Both the position numbers and the translations under genes were made by a program. Shown in pieces: positions 17,601-26,014 of a DNA stretch of 64,000 nt (the stretch's first letter is position 1; every line of letters begins with the position of its first letter). This DNA is from Parapedobacter composti. Its GTDB lineage: Bacteria; Bacteroidota; Bacteroidia; Sphingobacteriales; Sphingobacteriaceae. The notes under the pieces are model-generated. The model saw only the letters and a list, made by a program, of their open reading frames with translations, was not told where the DNA came from and searched no databases. The stretch covers positions 310,001 through 374,000 of the forward strand of contig NZ_FOLL01000001.1 in the NCBI RefSeq assembly GCF_900112315.1. The letters run 5' to 3'.

Positions 17601-18413
17601 CGGATCGTGCCGGAGATGCCGATAGGTGCCGTTTTTCCCGATAATGGTGATGCCTTTATCCCGCGTACCCACCCACAGGTTACCCTCGTTGTCCTCACAG
17701 AGTGTCCGCACATTGTCATCGATGATAGAGCGGTTGCTTGTGGGGTCAAAATGATGGTAATGGAACGGATTGGCATTCAGGTTGGCCTTGTTAATGCCGT
17801 TGCTGTAAGTGCCTACCCATAGGATATCCTGATCATCGAGATAAACATCGCTTACGTAAGAATCATTCAGTGACCCACGGATACCGGGATTCGCCGAATA
17901 ACGTTTGATTTCCCTGCTGGGGAGATAAGTTTCTACCAACGTATTACTGCGGCGTTCAAGTCGCCATTCGTAATCTTTGAACTTGAAAGTGGTATGTTGG
18001 TGATGGTTTTTCCGGAAGATCGACTTTTGTATGTCATCAGGCACGCGCTCCAGCGGAACACGCTCAAAATCGTCGGTCTCGTAATTGTATTTGCAAAGTA
18101 TCTGTTCATCGAACGTCATCACCCAGATATCTTGGTTGTTATCTTTCAAGATGTTGTGGATACGGTTGTTATTGACGCTTTTGGGGTTTTCAGGGTCATA
18201 CCGGTATATCTTGAACCGGTATCCGTCGTACCGGCATAAACCGGACCACGTTCCGAACCACATAAACCCGTATTTATCTTTCGCAATACCATGGATGGTA
18301 TTTTGCGGCAGGCCGTCCTCTGACGTGATATGCCCGAATCTCAGGTTAAGCGACTGGCCTATGGACCACGGCGCATAAAGTAGTAAAAACAGGGTTAAGT
18401 AGCGATAACGCAT
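14685..18413 (-). CDS. Hybrid two-component system (HTCS) sensor/regulator of the RG-I locus
   Basis: A one-protein sensor kinase and transcription factor of the kind that controls Bacteroidota polysaccharide loci. The 1242 residues contain a signal peptide (1-19), a periplasmic double propeller of Reg_prop repeats (about 25-590, many D...G.lWiGT units), a Y_Y_Y domain (about 595-660), a membrane span (about 668-690), a HisKA domain with phospho-acceptor His 725 in NISHEIKTPL, a HATPase (NNLLSNAFKFTPEGG, DNGIGI, GTGIGLAYSK), a receiver with Asp 1035 in VSDYMMPEMDG, and a C-terminal AraC-type DNA-binding domain (about 1140-1240; LSRAQLYRKMKALTG, FNDPDYFRKCFKSHFGYSPSEY). All catalytic residues looked for are present. 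Its position between units A and B, and the three matching operator modules, point to it as the locus activator. The ligand, probably an RG-I oligosaccharide, is inferred. Confidence 0.96.
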   Translation of the reverse strand: MRYRYLTLFLLLYAPWSIGQSLNLRFGHITSEDGLPQNTIHGIAKDKYGFMWFGTWSGLCRYDGYRFKIYRYDPENPKSVNNNRIHNILKDNNQDIWVMTFDEQILCKYNYETDDFERVPLERVPDDIQKSIFRKNHHQHTTFKFKDYEWRLERRSNTLVETYLPSREIKRYSANPGIRGSLNDSYVSDVYLDDQDILWVGTYSNGINKANLNANPFHYHHFDPTSNRSIIDDNVRTLCEDNEGNLWVGTRDKGITIIGKNGTYRHLRHDPADPHSLRSDQIRRIYCDSRGWLWIGTKSGLDCYLPKTGEIRHYDQLTPGHTAVFGIIEDRQQCLWFATWSGIYQYSPATDSVIHFNPSETLFTEHTWTIMEDSHGKLWVGTEGGGISVLNKDTPGEVTLVEHYIHKRDSANSISDNRIYVLYEDSEGYIWIGTGNGLDCYDPRQNTFRRFSISPNGLPNGMIAGILEDNNGFLWVSHKAGISRIDKKSLSIRNYSQQDGLQSNEFLEGAALKSRFTNNLYFGGAKGYNVFNPDSITCDQRPPQIVFTELQILNKQIGVNREINGRVLLEKPLYLTEELALTHRDKSIAIEFAALHYTNPVGNRYAYMLEGFDEDWIYTDASHRVATYSNLAAGNYVFKVKASNSDGIWNPVPKTLKISVAPAFWLSKWAYVVYVLFIVSLLYAYYYYVVRYAKLKNRLAYEAILHEKERELHESKVQFFTNISHEIKTPLTLILTPIEQLTTFCKDNLAIQKQLQTMKENGDRLLKLINQLLDMRRFETGNEHLLAEKRDMVSFVEDTVEAFRPMAEQKHIQLETVTPLAVLVNDFDADKLEKVINNLLSNAFKFTPEGGEIRVSLTLDRSSSPEVAVITVSDNGIGIREDEMERIFQPFQRGSVNKSDGTGIGLAYSKSLVELHGGTISVSSNRGKGKPNRTTFFVRIPVTEDNTTEQFRLNDSGETPQLRGKPDLPLAHQGQHTRVVDPSKPYTLLVVEDNDAMRRYLSDTLSHEYNVLEAANGAEGLDLALAHAPDLIVSDYMMPEMDGFELCRRVKEHMLISHVPFILLTARTPIQYEIEGLETGADDYIVKPFNLTLLLLKIKNMLLNKTRLQEKFKTKITLEPSGFNLESPDEKLLKKVLSFIDERLSDSDLNVDDICEHIGLSRAQLYRKMKALTGLSIVDIVKEIRLKRAKQLLTDRKFNVNEISFLVGFNDPDYFRKCFKSHFGYSPSEYSKHMLAKHERHT

Positions 18414-18463
18414 GAGCCTATAATTAGATCCGATATGGACTGGTTAGCGATAATTGGTTATCA

Positions 18464-18471
18464 CAAATATA
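18464..18471 (-). promoter_or_regulatory. Probable -7 box of the hybrid sensor gene
   Basis: On the minus strand this reads TATATTTG, a perfect TAnnTTTG. It lies about 50 bp upstream of the sensor start codon, giving a leader of roughly 45 nt. A clear -33 TTTG was not seen, so the call rests on the -7 box and position only. Confidence 0.5.
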
Positions 18472-18546
18472 ACATATCCAGTTGAAACATGCATCCCGTA
18501 CTATCATGCATTATTGTGTTATAGACACTTTTTCGATGGAGATACA

Positions 18547-18607
18547 ATTTTACCGGAAATTTGAATGATTATTACTTATCCCTTGCCGCTGTTCTGCGTA
18601 CGTTTGC
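18547..18607 (+). promoter_or_regulatory. Promoter/operator module B (putative hybrid-regulator site)
   Basis: ATTTTACCGG (18547-18556) is followed by TTTGAATGA and, 22 bp after the first decamer, by the weaker copy TTATTACTTA (18569-18578). After exactly 20 bp comes TACGTTTGC (18599-18607), matching the TAnnTTTG -7 consensus. The spacing equals that of modules A and C. It would start the 10-gene unit B with a leader of about 380 nt. The second half-site is the most degenerate of the six, which may mean weaker or differently tuned binding. Confidence 0.7.
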
Positions 18608-18993
18608 ATAAGTCACTGATTCTTGGTGGTTGTCCAACGGAGAGGGAACAAAAAGTGCAACAAATTAAACCAATTGCTATGTTATGATAATGTACTTCAA
18701 AACTTCACGAAAAGGAAATCTTTCATGCTACTTGGGTAGGCCGGATTTTTAGCGGCCGGAACTCAATCGGGAGTGTCCGGTATGATGCCGCGGCAGGAAG
18801 GCCGAGGGCGTTGCCCGCAGTTTGCCTGCATAGCCTGGGCATACCCTGAGAAGGTGTTTCTGGGTGGCCTCTTCATGAGCCTATTTTGAGCGACCTAAAA
18901 CGCATGTGATTGCCGTAAAGATGACAGGGAATGCCGGCCCTGTACTTGCCAACTAAACTGAAAAGTACTAACGTCTTTTTAAAGACCTGAAGA

Positions 18994-21198
18994 ATGACAA
19001 GAAGATACACAGCTCTAGGGTTCGCGGTGTTATGGTGCACCGCGGTACTGTTTAATGCCTGCAAAGACAAAGCATGGGACGAAATGTACGGTCGCCCTGA
19101 TTGGTTGGCCGATCCCATTTATCAACAATTGGAATCCCGGGGTAATTTCACGTCTTTCCTCAAAGTAGTGGAAAAAGCAGGCTATACAAATACGTTGGGG
19201 AAGGCCGGCTATTGGACGCTTTTTGCACCCAACGATGAAGCTTTTCGGCTATTTTTAGCTGAGAATCAACTGGCCAGCGTAGACGATATCGACGATGTTA
19301 CCGCAACGGCAATCGTCAAGTATGCATTGGCGTACAACGCCTACCGGAGCGACCAGTTGCACCAGTACCAACAGCCGGGAGGGGCAATCGATAGGCTGGC
19401 CTATAAACGCAAGACCGCATATTACGATTTTGTAAAGCCCGGCCCCTCGCTTCGATACCCGCGGATCATCAATAATAATACCAACCTCGGATTTTACAAT
19501 GTGGGCGACAACAACTATAAACATATTCCTTTTTTTCTGAAGAGTTTTATGGATGCCCAGCAATTGACAGCCGAAGACTATAATGCCTTTTATCCCGATA
19601 GGCCTTACACCGGCTTTAACGTAGCGGGCGCCGGGGTGGTCACGCCGGATATTTTGGCAGAAAACGGCGTTATCCATGAAGTGGATCGTGTGATACTGCC
19701 ATTACCGAGTATTGAAGATTATCTGGCTGCGAATCCGAAGTACTCCTATTTCAAGCAACTGCTGGATGAATTGTTGGTCAGGTATGAAGGTAATGCTGAC
19801 ATTACGCATCGCTTCCGCGTCCTGACAGGTCAGCCCGACTCGGTATACACCAAGATTTACAGCCCTGATTTGGCCTTTTCGCTGAACAATGAAAACCATA
19901 TCAATAACACGACAGCGGGGCAGATGGAAGGATACGCACTTGTGGCGCCGGAAAACGAAGCATTGCATGCGTACGTTCATGGCCCGGAAGGTATTTTGAT
20001 GCATTACGGCTCGTTTGATCGGGCGCCCACATCTATTTTGGTCGATTTAATTAATGCACACATGTGGGGGCAAAACCTATGGCCCAGCAAATTCCATACG
20101 GTATACAACGCGCATCAGGAGCTGGCCTCTTTTGACCGCTCGCATCTTGTCGAACGGAAACTTGCCAGCAATGGCTTTTTCTACGGAACCAATAAAGTGC
20201 AGGAAGCCAATGTGTTCCGTACCGTGTATTCTAAGATCTACCTGGATCCTAAATATTTGTTGATGAACAGAGCGGTGGGAACCGCTGGTATCAGATTTTC
20301 CATGACCAACCCGTTGCTCAACTATTCGGTATTCATGATGTCTGATACGCAGATACGGGGTGCTGGTTACGACTTCAATACGAACACCGATGCCTGGACA
20401 TATACGGTTAATGACGTAGTTCAGTCAGGTATCGTTCCCCAAAACAGGATACTCCGCATCTTGCAGACGGCGGTGGTGCAGCAGAACATCACGGACCTCA
20501 GCGGGGAAGGGGTGCTGCAAACTTTCAACGAAGAATACATCAAATACCGGAATAACCAAGTATTCGCAGCGGGGAATGAAGACCACGGTACGGTGGTCAC
20601 TATTGACAGCGTCAAGACAACCGTTAATGGAACCGTATATTATACCAAAGGAATATTACAATTTACAGAAAATGAGATTGGTTTTCATATCGAAAAGCTG
20701 GCGGCGCAATATCCCCAGACATACGGCCATTTTTTCAACTTTTTATTGAATTCGCCTTCCCGGTACAACGCCACTACCAAGCAACTGAACGGTACGAGTG
20801 CCGGTGTCATGTATACCGTGTTGGCGCCTTCCAACGCTGCGATAGAAGATGCAGTGAGACGGGGCGATTTACCGGGCGATCCGGCCACCGGTGTCCCCAA
20901 CTTTACCCCGCCGGTTGGTCCGAATGCGGATAAGGTGTCCCGTTTCCTCCAGTATCATATACTGGATGGACGTACCGTGGCATTGGATAACCGGAGTGAT
21001 GACCCGATGGCGGTCGCCACATTGTACAAAACTGATCTCGGCGACCCCACTTACATTACGGTGACCAAAAGCGTGGGGCAACTTTCGTTCCGCGACGAAC
21101 AAGGCAATGTGACGCAGGCCGATGCGGCTTTCAGCAATAATTTGTCGAACCGGACATTAATCCATTCCATTAACCATGTATTGAATTACCGAAATTAA
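18994..21198 (+). CDS. Multi-fasciclin (FAS1) domain surface lipoprotein
   Basis: First gene of unit B: a 734-residue lipoprotein (Cys 23 in LFNACKD) with several FAS1-type domains. The first (about 38-195) has the run FTSFLKVVEKAGYTNTLGKAGYWTLFAPNDEAF and ends in ENGVIHEVDRVILPLPS; a divergent second follows (about 200-460), and the C-terminal one (about 565-732) shows YTVLAPSNAAIEDA, FLQYHILDG and LIHSINHVLNY. FAS1 domains mediate binding to proteins or glycans. Such proteins recur beside SusC/SusD genes in pectin loci, where a surface glycan-binding role is plausible, but no binding residues can be named here. The gene sits 12 bp ahead of susC. Fold and lipidation are confident; the role is inferred. 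Confidence 0.85.
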   Translation: MTRRYTALGFAVLWCTAVLFNACKDKAWDEMYGRPDWLADPIYQQLESRGNFTSFLKVVEKAGYTNTLGKAGYWTLFAPNDEAFRLFLAENQLASVDDIDDVTATAIVKYALAYNAYRSDQLHQYQQPGGAIDRLAYKRKTAYYDFVKPGPSLRYPRIINNNTNLGFYNVGDNNYKHIPFFLKSFMDAQQLTAEDYNAFYPDRPYTGFNVAGAGVVTPDILAENGVIHEVDRVILPLPSIEDYLAANPKYSYFKQLLDELLVRYEGNADITHRFRVLTGQPDSVYTKIYSPDLAFSLNNENHINNTTAGQMEGYALVAPENEALHAYVHGPEGILMHYGSFDRAPTSILVDLINAHMWGQNLWPSKFHTVYNAHQELASFDRSHLVERKLASNGFFYGTNKVQEANVFRTVYSKIYLDPKYLLMNRAVGTAGIRFSMTNPLLNYSVFMMSDTQIRGAGYDFNTNTDAWTYTVNDVVQSGIVPQNRILRILQTAVVQQNITDLSGEGVLQTFNEEYIKYRNNQVFAAGNEDHGTVVTIDSVKTTVNGTVYYTKGILQFTENEIGFHIEKLAAQYPQTYGHFFNFLLNSPSRYNATTKQLNGTSAGVMYTVLAPSNAAIEDAVRRGDLPGDPATGVPNFTPPVGPNADKVSRFLQYHILDGRTVALDNRSDDPMAVATLYKTDLGDPTYITVTKSVGQLSFRDEQGNVTQADAAFSNNLSNRTLIHSINHVLNYRN

Positions 21199-21210
21199 AC
21201 GCTTTTTTCC

Positions 21211-24200
21211 ATGAACAAACGAGTAAAATCGATACAATATCCGCTCTTACTGGTATTCCTGCTGCTTGCGGCAATGACGGCGGGCCAGCCGTCGGAGAAG
21301 ATTTCCGTTAGGGGCCGGGTAGAGGATACTGATGGGAATGTGATTGCCGGAGCATCCGTCGTTGAACTGGACAAAGACGGGCGCACGGTTTCCGGCACTA
21401 CCTCCGATATGACCGGTAACTTCGTGCTCCGAGTAGCACCGGGTCACCGCATCAGCGCCTCCATTATCGGGTATCAGACAGCGGTGCAGAATATCAACAA
21501 CCGGACGTTCATCGTTTTCCGGTTAAACCCTGCGCAAACCGCCCTGGAAGAGGTGTCTATTGTAGCCGAAACCAGACCGAAGATCGACTACGGCACAGGG
21601 CTGCAGATTGCAGAACGGGATCTCACTGGAGCCGTATCGCGGGTTAGTGCCAAGGATTTGGAGGAACTATCCGCGGCCTCTATCGACCAGGCGTTACAGG
21701 GACGGCTCCCCGGAGTGGATTTCGGTGCCACTTCCGGCGACCCCGGCGCGGGCATGTCCATCCGGATACGGGGTACAGCATCCATTAACGGCTCGGCCGA
21801 CCCGCTTATCGTGCTGGACGGGATGCCGTATGAAGTATCTATACCGGAAGACTTCAATTTCGGCTCGGCCGATGAGCAGGGATACGCGCAATTGCTGAAT
21901 ATCACACCGGCGGATATCCAGGATATCACGGTACTGAAAGACGCTGCCTCCACGGCCGTGTGGGGTGCGCGTGCTGCCAACGGTGTATTGATTATCAATA
22001 CGAAAAGGGGACAGCTGGGTAAGCCCGTGGTTACCTATAACCTGCGGGGCATCGTACATCAGCAACCTCAGGCTATTCCGTTGCTCACGGGCGACCAGTA
22101 TTCGATGCTGGTGCCAGAGATGGTGATGAATGCTAATGGGCTGCCGTTAAACCTGCAAAACAATAAGGAATTCCTTTACGATCCCAACGATCCCTACTGG
22201 TATCACAACTACAGCCGCAACACGGATTGGATTCAGGAAATCACCCAAATCGGGTATACGCATGACCATAACTTGTCTATGACCGGAGGTGGACAGAAGG
22301 CCAGGTACTACGCTTCTGTAGGCTACCTGAACACCGTGGGAACCACCAAAGGGACAAACTTGGACCGGATTACCACAAAAATCAACTTGGACTACACGGT
22401 GTCGTCACGCCTCCGGTTCCGGACGGACGTAACCTATGCGTACATTAACAACCGGCTGAATTATACAGGCGGAATACGAGGCGTCGCTTACATCAAAATG
22501 CCCAACATGGCGGTCTATGAATATGACGAACACGGACTACAGACGCCCGTTTATTTCTCGCCTGCACAAAATATCCAAGGGCAATATTCACGAACTTACA
22601 ATCCCTTAGCCATGGCCGAACAGGGATACGGTCGCCAGATTGGCCAGCGGATTACCCCGCGGTTTAACCTCCAATATGACATCATACCCCGAACGTTGTT
22701 TACCACGTTTGACCTCCAGTTCGACATCAACAATACAAAATACAACAGCTTCCTGCCGCAGGATGCCACGGGCCGGCCGTTTACCGAAACGGTGGTAAAC
22801 CTGGCTACCGACGAAGAAAATGACTTCATCGCCGTGGCGTCTAAGCTGAACCTGTTGTATACCCCGCAACTGAAAGGGGAGCATACGCTGCAGTCCTTGC
22901 TCTCCATCCAGACACAGGACGATCGCAACCTGTTCCGCTCCGCACGGAGTTCCAATACAGCGTCGTCCGTCCTGCGTGATCCGGCTATCCCGGGCAGGCA
23001 GATTACCGGGGCGCTGAATGCCTTTGGCGACCAATACCGCAATATCGGCGTGCTGCTGAACGCCCAGTATGGGTTCAAAGATCGGTACATCATCAACGGA
23101 AGCATCCGCATGGACGGGAATTCCCGCTTTGGCCCCGAAAACCGCTATGGTTATTTCCCTGCCGTTTCGGCCCGCTACCGGATTTCCGGCGAACCGTTTA
23201 TGGAAAAATATGCGCACTGGCTGGATGACCTCAGCCTGCGTGGCAGCTATGGCCAAGCTGGTAAAGCACCACAGCACAACTACATGTTCTATAATAGGTA
23301 TGCCAACTACGCATGGAGTTACCTCGATGAAGCGGCCGTGTTCCCGGCCAACATCGAGCTCAGCAACCTCCGGTGGGAGACGCTCGTGGGCAGCAACATC
23401 GGCTTCAATCTCTGGATGTTCAAGGGACGTGTCCGGTTGGATGGCGAACTCTATCGAAACCGTACAAAAGATTTGATTTTCAACAACCTTCGACTGCCCA
23501 CATACAGCGGCTACAACACAGCCACGTTCAACGTGGGAACCATGGATAACCAAGGGTGGGAGCTCATGCTGAACACACAACCTTTCCGTTCGGAAAACTG
23601 GAGTATCGGCGTCGACTTCAATATTGCCCGTAACTACAACGTGGTGCGCGAAGTGTCGGAGTTTTTCCCGCGCGAAAACGATGCGCGCATTGGTGAGAAC
23701 GGGGTATATAAAACCTATCTGCAAATCGGGAATCCGTTCGGGTCGATCTATGGCTTCCGGTACAAAGGCGTGTACAGAGACGAAGAAGCCACCGTCGCCA
23801 GAGATGCAAACGGAAACCCCATCACCGGACTGGACGGGCAGCCGGTATATATGCGGTTCAATTACCCGTTTACCGATTATGTGTTCCAGCCCGGCGATGC
23901 CATGTATGAAGACATCAACCACGACGGTAATATCGATGAAAACGATATGGTGTATATCGGCAATACCGTACCCAAGTATACCGGCGGTTTTGGCTTTAAT
24001 GTCACCTACAAAGGAAACCTCCGGCTCATGACATTTTTCAGCTACCGGCTGAAGTACGATATGATCAACGGCGGGATGATGAATACCACGAACATGTTCG
24101 ATTTTGATAACCAAAGCACCGCCGTATTGAAACGGTGGCGCAATCCGGGCGACGAGACGGATGTACCCCGCGCGCTGTACCGGAGCGGTTATAACTGGCT

Positions 24201-24474
24201 GGGCTCCGATCGCTATGTAGAAGACGCCTCGTTTGTGCGCTTACGGTCCGTCACCCTGAGGTACAATCTGACCAACAGGCTACTGAACAGGCTGGGACTG
24301 CGGAGTGCGGGCTTATATGCCACGGTTGAAAATCTGTTTACCTGGACCCGGTATACCGGGCAGGATCCGGATATAAGCATCCGGGGCAATGTAGACCCTT
24401 TTAGGTATGCGCAGGATAATAATTTAACACCCCCCACGAAAAACTTTTTGTTCGGGATTTCGGCGGGCTTTTAA
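21211..24474 (+). CDS. SusC/RagA-type TonB-linked transporter (RG-I locus, copy 1)
   Basis: 1087-residue outer-membrane importer. It has a signal peptide (about 1-25, LLLVFLLLAAMTAGQ), a carboxypeptidase-regulatory-like domain (VRGRVEDTDGNVIAGASVVELD, about 30-115), the SusC plug (RIRGTASINGSADPLIVLDGMP, DITVLKDAASTAVWGARAANGVLIINTKRG) and a barrel ending LFGISAGF. There is no STN domain, in keeping with control by the hybrid sensor rather than by a FecR/sigma pair. It lies 12 bp after the fasciclin gene and 11 bp before its SusD partner. A calcium-like DINHDGNIDENDM loop occurs near residues 908-920, as in many SusC proteins. RG-I fragments as substrate are inferred from the locus. Confidence 0.95.
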   Translation: MNKRVKSIQYPLLLVFLLLAAMTAGQPSEKISVRGRVEDTDGNVIAGASVVELDKDGRTVSGTTSDMTGNFVLRVAPGHRISASIIGYQTAVQNINNRTFIVFRLNPAQTALEEVSIVAETRPKIDYGTGLQIAERDLTGAVSRVSAKDLEELSAASIDQALQGRLPGVDFGATSGDPGAGMSIRIRGTASINGSADPLIVLDGMPYEVSIPEDFNFGSADEQGYAQLLNITPADIQDITVLKDAASTAVWGARAANGVLIINTKRGQLGKPVVTYNLRGIVHQQPQAIPLLTGDQYSMLVPEMVMNANGLPLNLQNNKEFLYDPNDPYWYHNYSRNTDWIQEITQIGYTHDHNLSMTGGGQKARYYASVGYLNTVGTTKGTNLDRITTKINLDYTVSSRLRFRTDVTYAYINNRLNYTGGIRGVAYIKMPNMAVYEYDEHGLQTPVYFSPAQNIQGQYSRTYNPLAMAEQGYGRQIGQRITPRFNLQYDIIPRTLFTTFDLQFDINNTKYNSFLPQDATGRPFTETVVNLATDEENDFIAVASKLNLLYTPQLKGEHTLQSLLSIQTQDDRNLFRSARSSNTASSVLRDPAIPGRQITGALNAFGDQYRNIGVLLNAQYGFKDRYIINGSIRMDGNSRFGPENRYGYFPAVSARYRISGEPFMEKYAHWLDDLSLRGSYGQAGKAPQHNYMFYNRYANYAWSYLDEAAVFPANIELSNLRWETLVGSNIGFNLWMFKGRVRLDGELYRNRTKDLIFNNLRLPTYSGYNTATFNVGTMDNQGWELMLNTQPFRSENWSIGVDFNIARNYNVVREVSEFFPRENDARIGENGVYKTYLQIGNPFGSIYGFRYKGVYRDEEATVARDANGNPITGLDGQPVYMRFNYPFTDYVFQPGDAMYEDINHDGNIDENDMVYIGNTVPKYTGGFGFNVTYKGNLRLMTFFSYRLKYDMINGGMMNTTNMFDFDNQSTAVLKRWRNPGDETDVPRALYRSGYNWLGSDRYVEDASFVRLRSVTLRYNLTNRLLNRLGLRSAGLYATVENLFTWTRYTGQDPDISIRGNVDPFRYAQDNNLTPPTKNFLFGISAGF

Positions 24475-24485
24475 TCGATGACAAA

Positions 24486-25985
24486 ATGGCAATGATAAAG
24501 AATATATTCTACGTCGGCATAGCACTTGTTGTATTGCTGACCGCCTCATGCGACAAGTGGCTGGAATTGAAGCCGGAAGACGGTCTGATCCGGGAAGATT
24601 TCTGGAAAACCAAGGAGCAGGTCGCTGTGGCTGTAAACGGCATCTATGCCTCCTTGCTGGAAGACCGGCTGGTAACCAACCTCTTCGCGTGGGGCGAACT
24701 GAGAGCCGATATGGTTGCCTATACCGGCTTTGCTACAATAGAAGAACTGAATCTCATGCGGGGAAATATGCTTCCGTCCAATGCGCTCAGCCATTGGGGG
24801 CAACTGTATTTTTCCATAAACCTTTGCAATACAGTCATCGCGTTCGCACCCCTGGTGCTCGAAAACGACCCCACTTTTACCCAGGAGCAGCTGGCAGCTT
24901 ACCAAGCCGAGGCCTATGCGGTTCGGGCATTATTGTATTTTTACCTTTATCGCACCTTCGGCGAAGTGCCACTTCAGTTGACACCAACCTACAACGATGC
25001 AGCCATTGAACGGAAAGGCAAGAATACGAAAGAAGAAGTGTATGCGCAGATTGTGAGCGATTTGCAGTGGGCGGAACAGCATGCGCCGTTGTCGCATGGG
25101 TCGATAGCGAAAGATAAGGGACGGATAACCAGATATGCGGTACACACCTTGATGGCCGATGTTTTCCTGTGGGAAGACCGGTTTGAAGAGGCGCTCGCTG
25201 CGTGCGATAAGGTTATCGACTCCCGGCGTTTCGGACTCATCAACGCCGAAAACCAATCCATGTGGTTCAATACCGTGTTTTACGAGGGTAATTCAAACGA
25301 GAGTATCTTCGAATTTCAGTTCCACCGGGGCAAGCTCAATCCGTTTTTTAACGCCTTGATCAATGCCAACCGTCGGTTTACGGCGAGCGAGCTGGTGATG
25401 GAGGAAATCTATACGTACGACCTTATCAATATCGAGAATTATGATCGCCGGGGTAACGGCGCGGCGGTACGGAGTTCCGATATGATCATCTGGAAATTCG
25501 CCGGTGCTTCCGGTGGGCAGCAGGATATGCGAATCCGGACCGCCGATGAGTCGTTCGCCCATTGGTTTGTGTACCGCTACCCGGATGTTCTGCTCATGAA
25601 AGCCGAGGCTCTGGCTTGGCTGAACCGCGGCGCGGAAGCGCTTGAACTCGTCTATCAAATCCGGGAGCGTGCATATGCATTGGAAACGACTGATTTAAAT
25701 CCCTCGCCCAATTCGGCAGAAGACATCGCTTATTTTATCCTGCAGGAACGGGCAAGGGAGTTTGCTTTTGAAGGAAAGCGCTGGTTTGACTTACTCCGCT
25801 ATGCAAAGCGAAACAACTATGCCGGGATCAATACCCTGTTGGAAGCGGTACTGGTGAATGTGGAGGCCAACAGCTTCAACTCAGTACGTAACAAATTCAG
25901 GGACCCGAACGCGCATTACCTACCGGTCTTTGTCGATGAGCTTGAGCGCGACCCCTATATGGAACAGAATCCATTTTACAGATAG
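24486..25985 (+). CDS. SusD/RagB-family lipoprotein (RG-I locus, copy 1)
   Basis: 499-residue surface lipoprotein (Cys 22 in LLTASCDKW) that would close over the SusC encoded 11 bp upstream. SusD features are LELKPEDGLIREDFWKTKEQV, the TPR-like QAEAYAVRALLYFYLYRTFGEVPL, YPDVLLMKAEALAWLNRGAEALEL, the C-terminal ERAREFAFEGKRWFDLLRYAKRN, and a final YLPVFVDELERDPYMEQNPFY. The ATG at 24486 is used; another at 24492 would remove two residues. Part of unit B. Confidence 0.95.
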   Translation: MAMIKNIFYVGIALVVLLTASCDKWLELKPEDGLIREDFWKTKEQVAVAVNGIYASLLEDRLVTNLFAWGELRADMVAYTGFATIEELNLMRGNMLPSNALSHWGQLYFSINLCNTVIAFAPLVLENDPTFTQEQLAAYQAEAYAVRALLYFYLYRTFGEVPLQLTPTYNDAAIERKGKNTKEEVYAQIVSDLQWAEQHAPLSHGSIAKDKGRITRYAVHTLMADVFLWEDRFEEALAACDKVIDSRRFGLINAENQSMWFNTVFYEGNSNESIFEFQFHRGKLNPFFNALINANRRFTASELVMEEIYTYDLINIENYDRRGNGAAVRSSDMIIWKFAGASGGQQDMRIRTADESFAHWFVYRYPDVLLMKAEALAWLNRGAEALELVYQIRERAYALETTDLNPSPNSAEDIAYFILQERAREFAFEGKRWFDLLRYAKRNNYAGINTLLEAVLVNVEANSFNSVRNKFRDPNAHYLPVFVDELERDPYMEQNPFYR

Positions 25986-26014
25986 TAAGCATGTAAACAT
26001 AAAATTAGTTCGAT

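Larger units (their letters stand above)
18414..18993. other. Divergent regulatory region and long leader of unit B
   Basis: 580 bp between the sensor gene and the first gene of unit B. The left 60 bp hold the probable sensor promoter, 18547-18607 holds promoter module B, and about 380 bp remain as an untranslated leader. The leader becomes GC-rich at 18740-18870 and contains a stem-loop (GCAGG 18793-18797 with CCTGC 18825-18829, inner GGGC-GTT-GCCC 18806-18816). I found no convincing reading frame; the longest ATG-started one noticed (from 18691) is 20 codons. Confidence 0.6.

Noticed and set aside
18691-18753. A 20-codon frame in the unit B leader, considered as a leader peptide
   Set aside because: No Shine-Dalgarno and no codon run or overlapping hairpin that would suggest attenuation.
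22606-24114. A 502-codon open frame on the minus strand inside the susC gene at 21211-24474
   Set aside because: The + strand encodes a clear SusC across the whole stretch; the antisense product shows no domain, signal or family pattern and arises from the base composition of the sense codons.
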